From: Stentor roeselii
Lineage: Eukaryota; Ciliophora; Heterotrichea; Heterotrichida; Stentoridae
DNA length: 64,000 nucleotides
Direction: 5' to 3'
Assembly: GCA_006503475.1 (NCBI GenBank)
Contig: RSEH01000107.1
Coordinates: 1 to 64,000 of the forward strand
Program-made: the position numbers and the translations under genes
Shown here: positions 37,701 through 47,425 of the stretch, piece after piece
Layout: each line of letters starts with the position of its first letter
Position numbering within the stretch: the stretch's first letter is position 1
Notes under the pieces: model-generated
Seen by the model: the letters and a program-made list of their open reading frames with translations, nothing else
What the model was told of the DNA's origin: nothing
The model's database searches: none

Positions 37701-39890
37701 CCCGACCAAGTCTTTCACCGACATTTTATCATCAACACCTGCAATTTGAATATTTTCAAAGCGAATGTTAAACTCAGCACTTATGTCCATTCTCAGATCT
37801 TCCACATCATAAAAATCAGGAAATTCAAATATCTGAAAATTTTTCGTATTTCCAATGTCAATTTCTAATTCCACTTTTCGGTCATCAAAAGTAAAAACTC
37901 CCATCAGTCCAAAGATGAGATCAGCAAGTTTTTCAGTGTTTTTTTCATGATTTTTTAGGAATTCAAGAGTTTTTTCAAATAAATTATCGAGGGCTGAGGA
38001 AAGGTTGACTTTTTGAAGAGAAAACATGAGACTTCTTTGAAGGTTTTTAAAGTAATCGAAATGTTGCTTTTCGGAGTCGTTTATTAAGTAGTATTTTAGT
38101 AAAAAGTCTAGACCTTGGAGTGGCTGGCTTGAGTTGAAGCAGTAGATTCGATTGGATCCTGTCAGAAGAAGATTGTTTTTGTTTAGTTTGCAGAATAAGT
38201 GGAAATATGCATCTGGGGTCATCAGATTAAGATTTTCAGAGATTTTTTCAGTAATGAATAAAAAAATTTTAGTGATGTTGTGGTCGAATATCTCGGTTTT
38301 TACCCAGTTGAAAATAATGTGTTTTAGGTTTTCGTAGGTTTCGGAGGATGATAGATAATCAATTATTGAGGTACCTTGAATTTCGTTATGAACAATTAAG
38401 TCGAAAATTTCAATTGCCTTATTTTTTATCTCGAAGCTGTCTGGATTATTGATTATTTCTACAAGAATCCCAGTAATATTTTTTTCATAGTCCAATCTTT
38501 TAAAGACAGTTTTATCCACACTCCGAATAAGACTAGAAATTAAATCAAGTACAGATTCTTGACTAGATCTTAAGTAATAATCCAAATATTCAAGTTCAAC
38601 ATCATAATTAATATAAGAAAAAGACTTAAAAATGATATCATGCTGTCCAATAGATTTTTGAATATCAATCGAAGTGTATCCATTCCCCATAATAATCTTG
38701 CAAAGATTTACCAATATTTGATTATCTTGTACATTAAATCCGTTCATTATCTTTAAAAGTGTAAAAACAGTCTGACTATCAAAATAATTAATCAAACTGC
38801 TAAAAGTATTAACAAACTCCTCAATCACCACCACATCCTGCAGCTCTTTAGCAATATTTTCAAGGATTAAATAATGAATCAGTTTAAATTGAGCACATTT
38901 ACTAATAAACAATCTGGCACTTTTCGCAAGGTTTTCATGTTCAAAGCATTTTACCAGGACTGAATTCAAATCAATCTTATTAAAAGGAATATATTCAAAG
39001 TACTTCTCAACGATTTCAATAATCTCTCTTTTTTGAAACAACTTCTCCGATTCAAGAAAAACTTTAAAATTCACCTCAACAAAAGACCTCCAGTCTTTAT
39101 TCTGAAGTTCATTTAAAATCTCTTCAGTTTTCCTAACCTCATAAAATTTCAAATCAATTTTATCAATACCCTTCAACGCTTCAAGCCAATCATTCACAAA
39201 CCCTTCCTCATAATGAAAAACAGCTTTAAAAGCATAAAAAAACCGTAAACAACTTTTTCCTTTAAGTAAAATTTTAAATTTACTTGCTATTTGTTGAAAA
39301 TATTTTTGGAAAATGTTTCGTGATTCTCTCATGACTTCAATTCCTTCATTCAAGTTAAATTCAATTGAAATATCTTGATTTCCTGCAATCCAGTCAACGA
39401 TTTTTCCAAGTTCAAGCCACCCAGTTCGAATGAAGATATTTCCATTTTCAGGGAAGTTATTTTCTACAAATGAAGGATTGTGATTGAGGAAAACGATAAA
39501 ATTTTTTAATATCGCTTCAGCAATAAAGACTATGGTCACTTTATACTCTGAGTATTGAGAATAGTTCAAAGTCATCATTTGGTAGAAGCTGAAGAAAAGA
39601 TGACCTGAAGCAAATGAAAAAAAATTTGAGTCTGGATTTTCCTCGAATTTGTTTAGAATTGATTGAATTAGGGAATAATCAAGGAAATTTGTACTGTTTA
39701 GAAGGGTTTCACTGCCTTTTAATAACTCGGTGTGGGTTCGGAATGGCTTTAGTTTTGGGTCGTTTGGTGAAAGTGTGATGGTTTTGTCTGGGTCGTTGGA
39801 GATTGAAAGAGCTTCTAAGGTTGATGATTTGATTTGGTAGACTTCCCAGGGTGGAGATCTGTACTCGATGAATGAGTAAATTGATGACAT
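34758..39890 (-). CDS. Giant ubiquitin-specific protease, copy 1 (1710 aa)
   Basis: A long HEAT-like helical region (about 1-1070) precedes a peptidase C19 core. The Cys box is LFNFGSTCYINSILQFLYL with nucleophile C1088; the His box is GHYVCLARQDEDWVLFDDSS with H1306 and its Asp partner in FDD. The zinc-finger part is eroded: CRSCQ is present, but its partner is FNCCAKSQ, CC instead of C-x-x-C. A further helical region (1350-1710) follows the core. The layout resembles USP9X/USP24/USP34, giant deubiquitinases with the catalytic core inside helical repeats. All three catalytic residues are intact. It lies next to a second copy with the same layout. Confidence 0.9.
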   Translation of the reverse strand: MSSIYSFIEYRSPPWEVYQIKSSTLEALSISNDPDKTITLSPNDPKLKPFRTHTELLKGSETLLNSTNFLDYSLIQSILNKFEENPDSNFFSFASGHLFFSFYQMMTLNYSQYSEYKVTIVFIAEAILKNFIVFLNHNPSFVENNFPENGNIFIRTGWLELGKIVDWIAGNQDISIEFNLNEGIEVMRESRNIFQKYFQQIASKFKILLKGKSCLRFFYAFKAVFHYEEGFVNDWLEALKGIDKIDLKFYEVRKTEEILNELQNKDWRSFVEVNFKVFLESEKLFQKREIIEIVEKYFEYIPFNKIDLNSVLVKCFEHENLAKSARLFISKCAQFKLIHYLILENIAKELQDVVVIEEFVNTFSSLINYFDSQTVFTLLKIMNGFNVQDNQILVNLCKIIMGNGYTSIDIQKSIGQHDIIFKSFSYINYDVELEYLDYYLRSSQESVLDLISSLIRSVDKTVFKRLDYEKNITGILVEIINNPDSFEIKNKAIEIFDLIVHNEIQGTSIIDYLSSSETYENLKHIIFNWVKTEIFDHNITKIFLFITEKISENLNLMTPDAYFHLFCKLNKNNLLLTGSNRIYCFNSSQPLQGLDFLLKYYLINDSEKQHFDYFKNLQRSLMFSLQKVNLSSALDNLFEKTLEFLKNHEKNTEKLADLIFGLMGVFTFDDRKVELEIDIGNTKNFQIFEFPDFYDVEDLRMDISAEFNIRFENIQIAGVDDKMSVKDLVGKKLDLNYTGEGKIHKNIYTPNDNVLLSILQEKHKKYLARFIQQESGNDSTPNTILSKLKSFFNNLKLEDYEDFQEIFKKMVTFPLMHQLNFKFIMKKRSSEKNTMIKYPAELYESFLILAKSKNSELVKSESSLKILIQFKIFSVEHLCHYLDTATEFQGNFLVSKELFFSERINELISDLVTRMSESQNFTYLKRLSDYIEANLLKIIDCEHFKEILKAFNLFSFNSDLNKRLKQKIISCIDEYQEPLFTMRDFSNHLTCLDLIEERESCDQLICYLNKWLFQQDHYEREKFKHPSTLSEAYNLILKYDKFSILTSKIFADFETVIENYNDFKSSHLKSKSLLSINPIGLFNFGSTCYINSILQFLYLNEKLVDQVLASRSNDENLKSLQFIFLKLRFSWISPVRSKYFMKNFKILGRDIHPFEQMDASELLNSIFDTLENNMVNALNSFQVEFEEVVTCRSCQKNDVKILKYSYLPINITAQSLEMCLENYLQDKKTGFEFNCCAKSQKIFEKKFKLVPDYFLISLNRFTFDAVEERVVKVYDQCCIPEEICFIGVNLKLVGVVVHIGNAQEGHYVCLARQDEDWVLFDDSSVKNFNEKDLNFKNWIQCSGNFFNNNKLATPYLILYSRNTKYEKVSHLIDSRLAKILRKNSKKVIFSRFISKEFIVFALGVLRKKKFDDFFMNYLFKFAVFNDESERFEEIKIELQQCLTEKNYQILIFNYFSLNFFEILENFISIKNLEIVQCFYILLNYIQDFPGFFDLFKKICLELKSYNLIFHDFTEILNVLCNIKGKNKNFEEIAEIILSNTSSNLENIGKNILYPLQPTSFKYFFELLENPENEKIFNRFFGKNFNIIQNSIQRNEDFEIFAKLTAKAYRKNILKEQVIFEMTNPRKRLILIQYLKELGQNSQYFNKILEFLMDFLSLDEAIEIKQIIEKIESKSNRDEIFTIFCRNLDKNIQFYESMNLMHTYKELKRSF

Positions 39891-40691
39891 TTATAGATTA
39901 AATGTATTTAGGAAAATGATTTTTTTTAGGTATTGATTAAGAATTTGAGTTTTATTTGAATTATTGTGGGTTTAAGGTTTTAGGTGTGAAAATTGAGATT
40001 GTGGAAAATTTTTTAGATGGATATCAAAATTTTAAGAGATTTGGGTTTTTTTTTTTGGTTGTTTTTAGGTGGGTTTAAATGAGTTTGGGATTTATTTTAG
40101 CTGGATATTGATTATATTTTAGTGTTTACTTTAATTTAAAGGTAATTTTTCTTATCTTGATCTTTTTGAAGTTGAGTAATGTATTTTATATTCATCTTGA
40201 TGTCTGCTGATTTGTTTTATCATGATTCATACTCAAGTATCAAGAAACATATATTTTTAAATACTTTAGAGAATATCAAAGGATATTACTCAATCTTATC
40301 TTGATTATTACAAATAAACTAATTTGCCATTGGTTATTTTAATACTCGAGATATTAATTAATATCGTTCATCATTCACTTGAAATATAATGAAGGCTAAT
40401 TAGGCATTTATGTGATCAATTATATTATAAAGATAGTTTTCCTTAGTTATTTAATATTAAATTCAATTTGTAGCAAGTTTTGTATCTAAATTGATTAAAT
40501 TATCAGAAAGAAACAGTTCTTTGTTATTAAAATTAGTTTTAGCTATCATTAAAATTCTTGAAACCACCAAATCCTTTAACATATTTTTATCATTAGTATA
40601 CAAAGGTTTAAACTATACGAAGACTAATCCTTAAACCAATAAATCATAACTATTTTTAGATTTTCAAACATTAATAAGCTATTCTAATCTA
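39891..40691. other. 800-nt AT-rich spacer between the two USP genes
   Basis: No gene recognised on either strand. It holds the promoter of USP copy 1 and the 3' flank of copy 2. T/G-rich runs near 39930-40080 are followed by plain A/T sequence. Confidence 0.55.
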
Positions 40692-43600
40692 TTAATTTAT
40701 GGGTATTTGTTGCAGAACAAACTTTAAAAAATTTAGGTACTCGACTTCTTTTTCTGCCGGTAGGTAGTTTGAAGGAATATTGTTTATAAAAGAATGTAAA
40801 TTTTCTATATACTTACGAATATTATCACAGTTTCTAAAATCGTTTATTATTTTTATTATTTCATTATAATTTGTATCAAAAAACCTATAAACAGTTGAAT
40901 AAACCAATCTATACATATTTTCTGCTTCTACTTTAGGTAACTTCGAAATAAATGTGAGAAGAAAGTAAAAAAATTTGTTATCATTTAAAATTTCTATGAA
41001 AAATTTTATCATTTCTGGATTTTTTAAGCAAATTGAACATAAAAGATTAGAAAAATATTTATGGTTATCAAAACTTCTCAATTGATTAGCTAATTCTTTG
41101 ATATTTGTATATATTACTTCTTTAATATCTAAGCTTCCAATATGTTCATCTATAAATTTATAAAGGTAATTGAAATTTGTTGGCTGCATCGTATTTGTAA
41201 TTAATACTGGATGAGCTTGATTGGCCGGCGGATTCGCGTTAAATTTAATCAGATTCTTGATAACATCATTTTTAATATCTTCATTAAATTTTTTTATACT
41301 CAAGATTTGAATTAATATCTGAACTATTATTGTTAAGTCGATGTAATTGTGCGGGTAACAATTCAAAAATTTTAAACTTTCATATAAATATGATAAACAA
41401 TCATTATCCTCTATTAATTTCATTTTTTCTAATATTATTTCATATATCATATTTTTAGCTGAATCATTAACGATGCAGACAATTGCAATATTAATTATCT
41501 GATTGTTATATTTCAAAAAGTTCGTAAAGGTAATTGAAGTTATCATCTCTTCTCGTTTAAATTTTTCTAGAATTTCAATACAATTATCCAGATAAACACC
41601 TACATTAAATACATAATCAACAAAAAACCGTTCAAAATCTTTAGCAGGTACAATATCAATTAGATTCGGCTGAAAGAATAAGAAAATATTATAGAAATAA
41701 TCGTTATTAATCTTGATAACCTTCAAGTCTTCCTGAATGTTTTTCAAAAGATGTAAACTAGTATCAGCCTCTTTAATTTTATAGAGAAATATGTAAGGTG
41801 TTGATTTTTCATTATTCGAAAATAAAGTCTTGTTTAAACTATTCAAGTCATCAAATTTAAACTGATTTTGAGGGTAAAATGAAATATTTTCATCATTACA
41901 AAGCACCCAACCATTTTCTTGACTTTTTACAAACGCAACATAATGGCCGCTCTGAGAATTTCCAATGTGGACAATAAAAGAATCTAGAATATAAATTTTT
42001 TTATTTAAAGTAATGGTATCAGTTATTTTACATTTTTCGTAATTTTTTGATGTAGAGTATGAATCAGAGTTAAAACTGAACCTATTTAAAGTAATCCCTA
42101 AAAACTCAGGTAATTTTTCAATTGTTCTCAAGATTTTCAAGGGTTTTTTACATTCTTGGCAGACCTGATCAGTTTTTTTCGATGATAAAAATTTGTCAAA
42201 ACTTTTAGAAATAGTGGAATTTTCGAAAATATCTAGATTTACAATGAAAAAATCTTCATATTGCTTTTTAATTTCAGTTTCACAACTTAAGCATTGATAA
42301 GAATTTAGAATACTTGTTTGAAAAGATTTTAATTCACTTCCAAAGGCTTCTTCTAGTTTTTGAAATAAAGATTTAAAGAAATCATCTGCATCTTGCTGTT
42401 GAATACAGTTTATTTTTTCACCATTAAAAGTGTAATTTGTTACAAATTCTTTAATATTGGCTAAAGCCTGAATGGAATAATTCATCTCTATTAAAAGAGT
42501 TTTCAGTAGAATTATTTCTTTGTTTTGATTTTCTTTTTCCAGGATTAGACGGACTAAAGGTTTTATTCTGTTCAAGAGTTGAATAACTGAGTTGATGTAG
42601 CAGGTATTTCCTAGGTTAATCAAACCTTTTTCACTCAAGGTGTAAGTACTGATAAAACTTTTATAGTTAATTCTATGCGAAACTGCAAGATTTTGAAAAA
42701 ATGATGATGAATATTCAGTAAATCTCACTTTCTCGTTCTTAATGATTTCTTTATTTAACGTTTTTATTTTAGGGATAGATTTATTCTTTCTTGTTTTTAG
42801 AGAATTGAAATAAACCCTGAATGCACGTAAAAGTGTTTCTTCATTCTTAAATAATTTCATATCAAAGATCCATTTAAAAGTAATCGATAAATCAAATTCA
42901 GTTTTTAAATGAAGTGTTTCTATTGATTCAACAAATTTTATTATATTATTTATAATTGGTTTAGTATTGATTTGATAGAGTTCACTATAGGCTTCTATAT
43001 TTTTTATTGTATTTTCCAATTGAGGAATTAAGAAAGGGTCATAATCTGGATTAGCAAGAAGTTCGAAAAGATAAATAATTTTATCATTCTCTAAATATTT
43101 CATCAAATTTTCAAAAAAATTTATTTTCAAAGTATCAAAAAGTTCTTTATTCATTATTTGAGCTATCTGTGAATCAGGTTCAAGATGAGTTTCAAAAAGT
43201 AGAACTTTATCGCTGTAAAATATTGATGAGTCAATAATCTGATTACCTGTAAAGTCTAAAGCAACAGTTAAGTAATTTTCAAGGTCACTTTTTTGGTTTA
43301 TATTACAGTTTCTTTTCATGATAATTTCTCGAGTATTTAATTTTAGGTTGAGCTCTTTATCACTTGCTTTTGATATAGTGCATATACAATTAAACATCAT
43401 TCTGTCGTAATCTTCAATTATGTTATTGTCACCTATAATCTCAATCAAATATTGACTTACAATTGGAATATAAATATAAGGGTTAAATTTTTGATATATC
43501 TCTTTATAAAGTTTTTCGGTTTTATTACCTGTATCTTTGACGATCAATTGTGGAATGCTACGTAGAGAAAGGAGATTATATATTAAAGTTTCATTTAATG

Positions 43601-45692
43601 AAAAAGTGTATAAAAGATTAGATTGTGTAAGTTTAGCAGCTGCTTCATAGAATTCAGATGTTTTTATTAATTTAATAATTTCGTCTGGAAACAATATCAG
43701 ATATGAATCTAATTTATCATTAATAAATCCTGCTGATGAAGTTTTATTATGCATCTTAAGACTTATATTATATCTGATACCTTCTTCTATTAGATCATTC
43801 AAATTTTCTATCTTATATTGATTATATTGTATTATATGATTTAAATGATGAAATACATTTTGTTTATTTTCATTACTCTTCGAAATGTATTCGATTAAGA
43901 ATAATGATATTTTATTAGATCTTTTTTTAGGATTGGCAACTAGAAACATGTTAAGCAGATGGATGAATTCATTGAAATCACCATGATTTAGCTTGAACAT
44001 ATATGATAAGACATCAAGTCTGGGGTGTTTCATAGCTTTAAGTAAATTATAGAATATAAGTGAATAGTCATCAAATTTACCACTCATCATTTCAGAAGAA
44101 ATGATTCTATTAATTTTTGGCTCTAGTTGATTCATATAACAAACCAATCGTTCCTTATTACAGTTTTCAATGATTTTTTTTATTAAATCTTTATCGAAAT
44201 TCTCAAATTTATTGATTTGGAACAGTAAAGAAAATAAAACATTTGTCTTTGAATCGATTTCTTTCAATGGTCCATTCTCACATTTTTTTACGAAATCTGA
44301 AAGAACATCTAATGAAGTCTTTGATTTTTTATTAGATCCTGTATAATTCCGTATGAAAGCTATTTCTTCCAAATAATGGTAATTAAAAAGCAGCCCATTA
44401 ACAACAAGTCGAGGATTTCCCAACAATTTCACCGTTTTCTTCGCTCCGTATTTCCTCAAAACAATTCCAACAAATCTCTCAATAAATTCCTCTTTACTTT
44501 TAGATTCAATTTTTTCCAATCTATTAATCATCCCTCTATAGTCAAAATCTTGAAAATTCTCAAATTTTTCAAGAAACCCTAAAAGAAACTCTAAAAATTC
44601 AATGAAAATTATTTCATCTTTAATAATTTCTCCGATTTTTATCAATTGTTCAGGAATGTTTCGAAATAATTGAGTGATTAAATTTTTTGCAAGTTTTGGA
44701 AGACTTTCATGGCTAAAGCAAGTCCGAAGTACTTTTTCAGCATCTTCGAAAGATTTAAGGTATTGATGATTTTCTTCTACAAATAAAAGAATCTCTCTTT
44801 GTTGAATCAATTTTTCAGATCTGATGAGGATTTTTAGTAAAGCATTTAAAAACATTGAGAAGTTTTCTTGGTTGTTGTTGGAGTTAAAAATGTTGAAAAT
44901 TTCAACTGTTTTCTTTTGGTCATATTTTTTTAGGTCAAGTTGATTATCTTTTAAGTAGTTAAGGAAAGGAGTTACCAGATTTTCGCGGTATTGAAGTTTG
45001 GCGAATAATGGTTTAATGGAGTAGAAGAACCTTATGCATGACTTGATTTGAAGATGATTTGAAATGATTTGATAAGCGTGGTTTGGATCGACTTGATTCC
45101 AGTAATTTTTTATATTTTTTTCAAGTAACTCAAGGTTTTCACATGTTCTGTAGTCCATGATATTTTGAGGATCTGAGAGTAAGAGATCTAGAAGACTCGT
45201 TATCTCTTGCCAACCTTTATTGTATTCATTTTGTTGGTTTTTATTCCCTTTTTCGATGAATTTTATAGAAGGAATTTCAAAAAGTATAAGCAGGGAGTCT
45301 ATAAGTCTTAAGCAAATATTTAAGCATGTTTCATAATAAGCCTCATTTTCTTTTAAGTTGAAATGAGAAAATATTTGATTTACCCCAAAAAATATGGAGC
45401 CTGTTAGATACTCGATGAAATTTTCAGTCTCTATGCTTCGTTGTAAAAATAATGAAAGATGAGTTTGAATTAAGTTGAAATCAAGAAAATTTTCATTTTC
45501 TAATAGTTTTTCACAGCCTTCAAGCAGTTCAGTGTTGGCTCGGAACTCAGCCACTACTGGTCTGTCAAAAGTTTTATTTTCCATTATCCCTTTATCTTTT
45601 ATTGAACAGGAGTTTGAATTGTAAAATATTCCTATGTAGACTACCCAGTTCCTTTCCTTCACCTCGACAAACGATTTGGATGACTCAGACAT
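40692..45692 (-). CDS. Giant ubiquitin-specific protease, copy 2 (1666 aa)
   Basis: Same plan as its neighbour: helical repeats (1-1010), C19 core, helical C-terminus. The Cys box GLINLGNTCYINSVIQLLNR gives C1031; the His box SGHYVAFVKSQENGWVLCND gives H1250 followed by an Asn-Asp pair. Here the zinc finger is complete (CLSCE and CQECKKP, both C-x-x-C). Both proteins open similarly: WEVYQIK / WVVYIGI, then FRTHTELLKGSETLLNSTNF against FRANTELLEGCEKLLENENF, which shows a shared ancestry by tandem duplication. Sequences have otherwise diverged strongly, so the duplication is old and each copy probably has its own substrates. Confidence 0.9.
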   Translation of the reverse strand: MSESSKSFVEVKERNWVVYIGIFYNSNSCSIKDKGIMENKTFDRPVVAEFRANTELLEGCEKLLENENFLDFNLIQTHLSLFLQRSIETENFIEYLTGSIFFGVNQIFSHFNLKENEAYYETCLNICLRLIDSLLILFEIPSIKFIEKGNKNQQNEYNKGWQEITSLLDLLLSDPQNIMDYRTCENLELLEKNIKNYWNQVDPNHAYQIISNHLQIKSCIRFFYSIKPLFAKLQYRENLVTPFLNYLKDNQLDLKKYDQKKTVEIFNIFNSNNNQENFSMFLNALLKILIRSEKLIQQREILLFVEENHQYLKSFEDAEKVLRTCFSHESLPKLAKNLITQLFRNIPEQLIKIGEIIKDEIIFIEFLEFLLGFLEKFENFQDFDYRGMINRLEKIESKSKEEFIERFVGIVLRKYGAKKTVKLLGNPRLVVNGLLFNYHYLEEIAFIRNYTGSNKKSKTSLDVLSDFVKKCENGPLKEIDSKTNVLFSLLFQINKFENFDKDLIKKIIENCNKERLVCYMNQLEPKINRIISSEMMSGKFDDYSLIFYNLLKAMKHPRLDVLSYMFKLNHGDFNEFIHLLNMFLVANPKKRSNKISLFLIEYISKSNENKQNVFHHLNHIIQYNQYKIENLNDLIEEGIRYNISLKMHNKTSSAGFINDKLDSYLILFPDEIIKLIKTSEFYEAAAKLTQSNLLYTFSLNETLIYNLLSLRSIPQLIVKDTGNKTEKLYKEIYQKFNPYIYIPIVSQYLIEIIGDNNIIEDYDRMMFNCICTISKASDKELNLKLNTREIIMKRNCNINQKSDLENYLTVALDFTGNQIIDSSIFYSDKVLLFETHLEPDSQIAQIMNKELFDTLKINFFENLMKYLENDKIIYLFELLANPDYDPFLIPQLENTIKNIEAYSELYQINTKPIINNIIKFVESIETLHLKTEFDLSITFKWIFDMKLFKNEETLLRAFRVYFNSLKTRKNKSIPKIKTLNKEIIKNEKVRFTEYSSSFFQNLAVSHRINYKSFISTYTLSEKGLINLGNTCYINSVIQLLNRIKPLVRLILEKENQNKEIILLKTLLIEMNYSIQALANIKEFVTNYTFNGEKINCIQQQDADDFFKSLFQKLEEAFGSELKSFQTSILNSYQCLSCETEIKKQYEDFFIVNLDIFENSTISKSFDKFLSSKKTDQVCQECKKPLKILRTIEKLPEFLGITLNRFSFNSDSYSTSKNYEKCKITDTITLNKKIYILDSFIVHIGNSQSGHYVAFVKSQENGWVLCNDENISFYPQNQFKFDDLNSLNKTLFSNNEKSTPYIFLYKIKEADTSLHLLKNIQEDLKVIKINNDYFYNIFLFFQPNLIDIVPAKDFERFFVDYVFNVGVYLDNCIEILEKFKREEMITSITFTNFLKYNNQIINIAIVCIVNDSAKNMIYEIILEKMKLIEDNDCLSYLYESLKFLNCYPHNYIDLTIIVQILIQILSIKKFNEDIKNDVIKNLIKFNANPPANQAHPVLITNTMQPTNFNYLYKFIDEHIGSLDIKEVIYTNIKELANQLRSFDNHKYFSNLLCSICLKNPEMIKFFIEILNDNKFFYFLLTFISKLPKVEAENMYRLVYSTVYRFFDTNYNEIIKIINDFRNCDNIRKYIENLHSFINNIPSNYLPAEKEVEYLNFLKFVLQQIPIN

Positions 45693-46268
45693 TTATAAAT
45701 GAACATCGATCAGAACTAAGGGATTGAAGATCTGGGATAAGAAAATTTAGAGTTTAAAAGGAAAATTGTTTTGGTTTAGGAAATTTTCCAATTTTTTCTG
45801 GGATTTGGATATCTTTTCTAGAGAAGGTAATTAGTTTAAATCATAAAATGTAGACTATTTGGAAAATTATATAAATGGAATACTTTGTACTAAAATTATA
45901 AAATATTTTGTTTATCCGGATTAAATTGGATATAATATATTCGCTCTGTAGTGATAATTTAATTTACTTGAATGTTTTAGCTGATTTCAATTGTTTAACA
46001 ATGCATGAAAGTCTTTCATTAGTAAATTCAATATTTCCTATTCCCTACGCTGATAAAATTATATACGAATTTATTTCAAGTGAATTCAAGAAATAATATC
46101 AAACTTATAACCTTCTTAGTTAATCCGATTCCTTCACAACCAAAACCCTGCTAATTCTCATCATTTTAAGTAAAAATCAAACTAAAAATTTCCAATCCAT
46201 TTCCAATCATATATCCATAGTCCTAAAAAGCTCAAGTCCTAACTCCAACCCATATAAATCCACCTCCT
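45693..46268. other. AT-rich intergenic region
   Basis: A 62-codon plus-strand frame (45908-46096) is open here but has no recognisable family and is not listed as a gene. From about 46130 the base composition changes to C/A-rich and T/G-poor on the plus strand, continuing into the repeats before HSDL2. Confidence 0.5.
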
Positions 46269-46475
46269 TCCTAACACCCGATCCATCATCTCCGAATTCA
46301 ACCAAACCCACTTTATTCCAAATTCAATTAACACCCTAACACCCAATCCACCATCTCCAAACTCAACCAAACCCACATTATTCCAAATTAAATTAACACC
46401 CTAACACCCAATCCATCTCCAAACTCAACCAAACCCACATTATTCCAAAATTCAATTAACACCCTAACACCCTGC
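46269..46475. repeat. Three 63-65-bp tandem repeats with telomere-like CCCTAACACCC, just upstream of HSDL2-like gene
   Basis: Copies begin at 46269, 46334 and 46399 (periods 65 and 65; the third is 63 bp) and a partial fourth begins at 46462. Copies 2 and 3 and the partial copy open with CCCTAACACC; the first has TCCTAACACCC. The repeat array ends six bases before the ATG at 46481, so it must include the leader and promoter of the gene. Confidence 0.9.
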
Positions 46476-46480
46476 AAAAA

Positions 46481-47392
46481 ATGGAAAGGTTGGACTTAAT
46501 TTCAAAGCACTTATCAGCATCTCCAACTTACTGGGTGTTAAAAAACGTTGAAGTAAAGACCTTCAAAAAGCTAGGTTCTTTAAAAAACAAGACCCTCGTA
46601 ATTTCAGGTGGTTCTCGTGGCATCGGGCTAGCAATAGCAAGACGAGCAGCCCAAGACGGTGCGAACATCGCGATTCTCGCAAAGACTTCAGACCCCCACC
46701 CAAAGTTAGAAGGAACAATCTTCACAGCGGCTTCAGAAATCGAGAAACTTGGAGGCCGAGCTCTTCCAATCCAATGCGACATCCGATTCGAAGAGCAAGT
46801 CTCAAAAGCGATCCAAAAAGTAGTTGACACATTTGGAGGCATCGACATTTTGATCAACAACGCGTCAGCGATTTCCTTGACTCCAACAGTGTCGACATCA
46901 ATGAAGTCTTACGATTTGATGCATTCGATTAATACTCGAGGAACATTCCTGTTGTCAAAGACATGCATTCCTCATTTGCTGAAGTCTCAAAATCCTCATA
47001 TCTTGAACATGTCGCCGCCACTTTCAATGAATGCCAAGTGGTTCGCCCCTCACGTGGCTTATACAATGGCGAAGTACGGGATGAGCATGTGCGCATTGGG
47101 AATGGCAGAAGAGTATAAAGGCAAAATCGGAGTTAACACCTTGTGGCCAAGGACTTCAATTGCGACGGCCGCTGTTAAATTCGCATTGGGAGGCGATGAG
47201 ATGATGAAAAGGTCGAGAAAAGAAGAAATTCTTGCTGATGCTGCTTATGTCGTTCTTACTAGTCCTGCTAATGAAGTCTCTGGAAACTTTTTCTTGGATG
47301 ATGAAGTTTTGGGCCCTTGTGACCTGAAAAAATATAACGTTGACCCTAATATTGCTTTGGAGGAGTTGATGCCTGACTTCTTTATAGATTAG
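46481..47392 (+). CDS. HSDL2: HSDL2-like short-chain dehydrogenase
   Basis: 303 residues, one SDR domain. The cofactor motif is SGGSRGIGLAIA (43-54), NNAS follows, and the active-site pair is Y194 and K198 in AYTMAKYGMSM. HILNMSPPLSMNAKWFAPHV and NTLWPRTSIATAAV are the fingerprints of the HSDL2 group (typical forms: ILNISPPL, NALWPKTAI). HSDL2 proteins are peroxisomal or mitochondrial and act in fatty-acid metabolism; animal versions add an SCP2 sterol-carrier domain, which is absent here. The substrate is not known. The stop is 33 nt before the myotubularin ATG on the same strand. Confidence 0.9.
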   Translation: MERLDLISKHLSASPTYWVLKNVEVKTFKKLGSLKNKTLVISGGSRGIGLAIARRAAQDGANIAILAKTSDPHPKLEGTIFTAASEIEKLGGRALPIQCDIRFEEQVSKAIQKVVDTFGGIDILINNASAISLTPTVSTSMKSYDLMHSINTRGTFLLSKTCIPHLLKSQNPHILNMSPPLSMNAKWFAPHVAYTMAKYGMSMCALGMAEEYKGKIGVNTLWPRTSIATAAVKFALGGDEMMKRSRKEEILADAAYVVLTSPANEVSGNFFLDDEVLGPCDLKKYNVDPNIALEELMPDFFID

Positions 47393-47425
47393 ATTATTCA
47401 AGTTTAAGCTTTTCTTATATTTTGC

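Noticed and set aside
45908-46096. 62-codon plus-strand frame
   Set aside because: No recognisable motif, signal or family; expected at this length in open AT-rich DNA.
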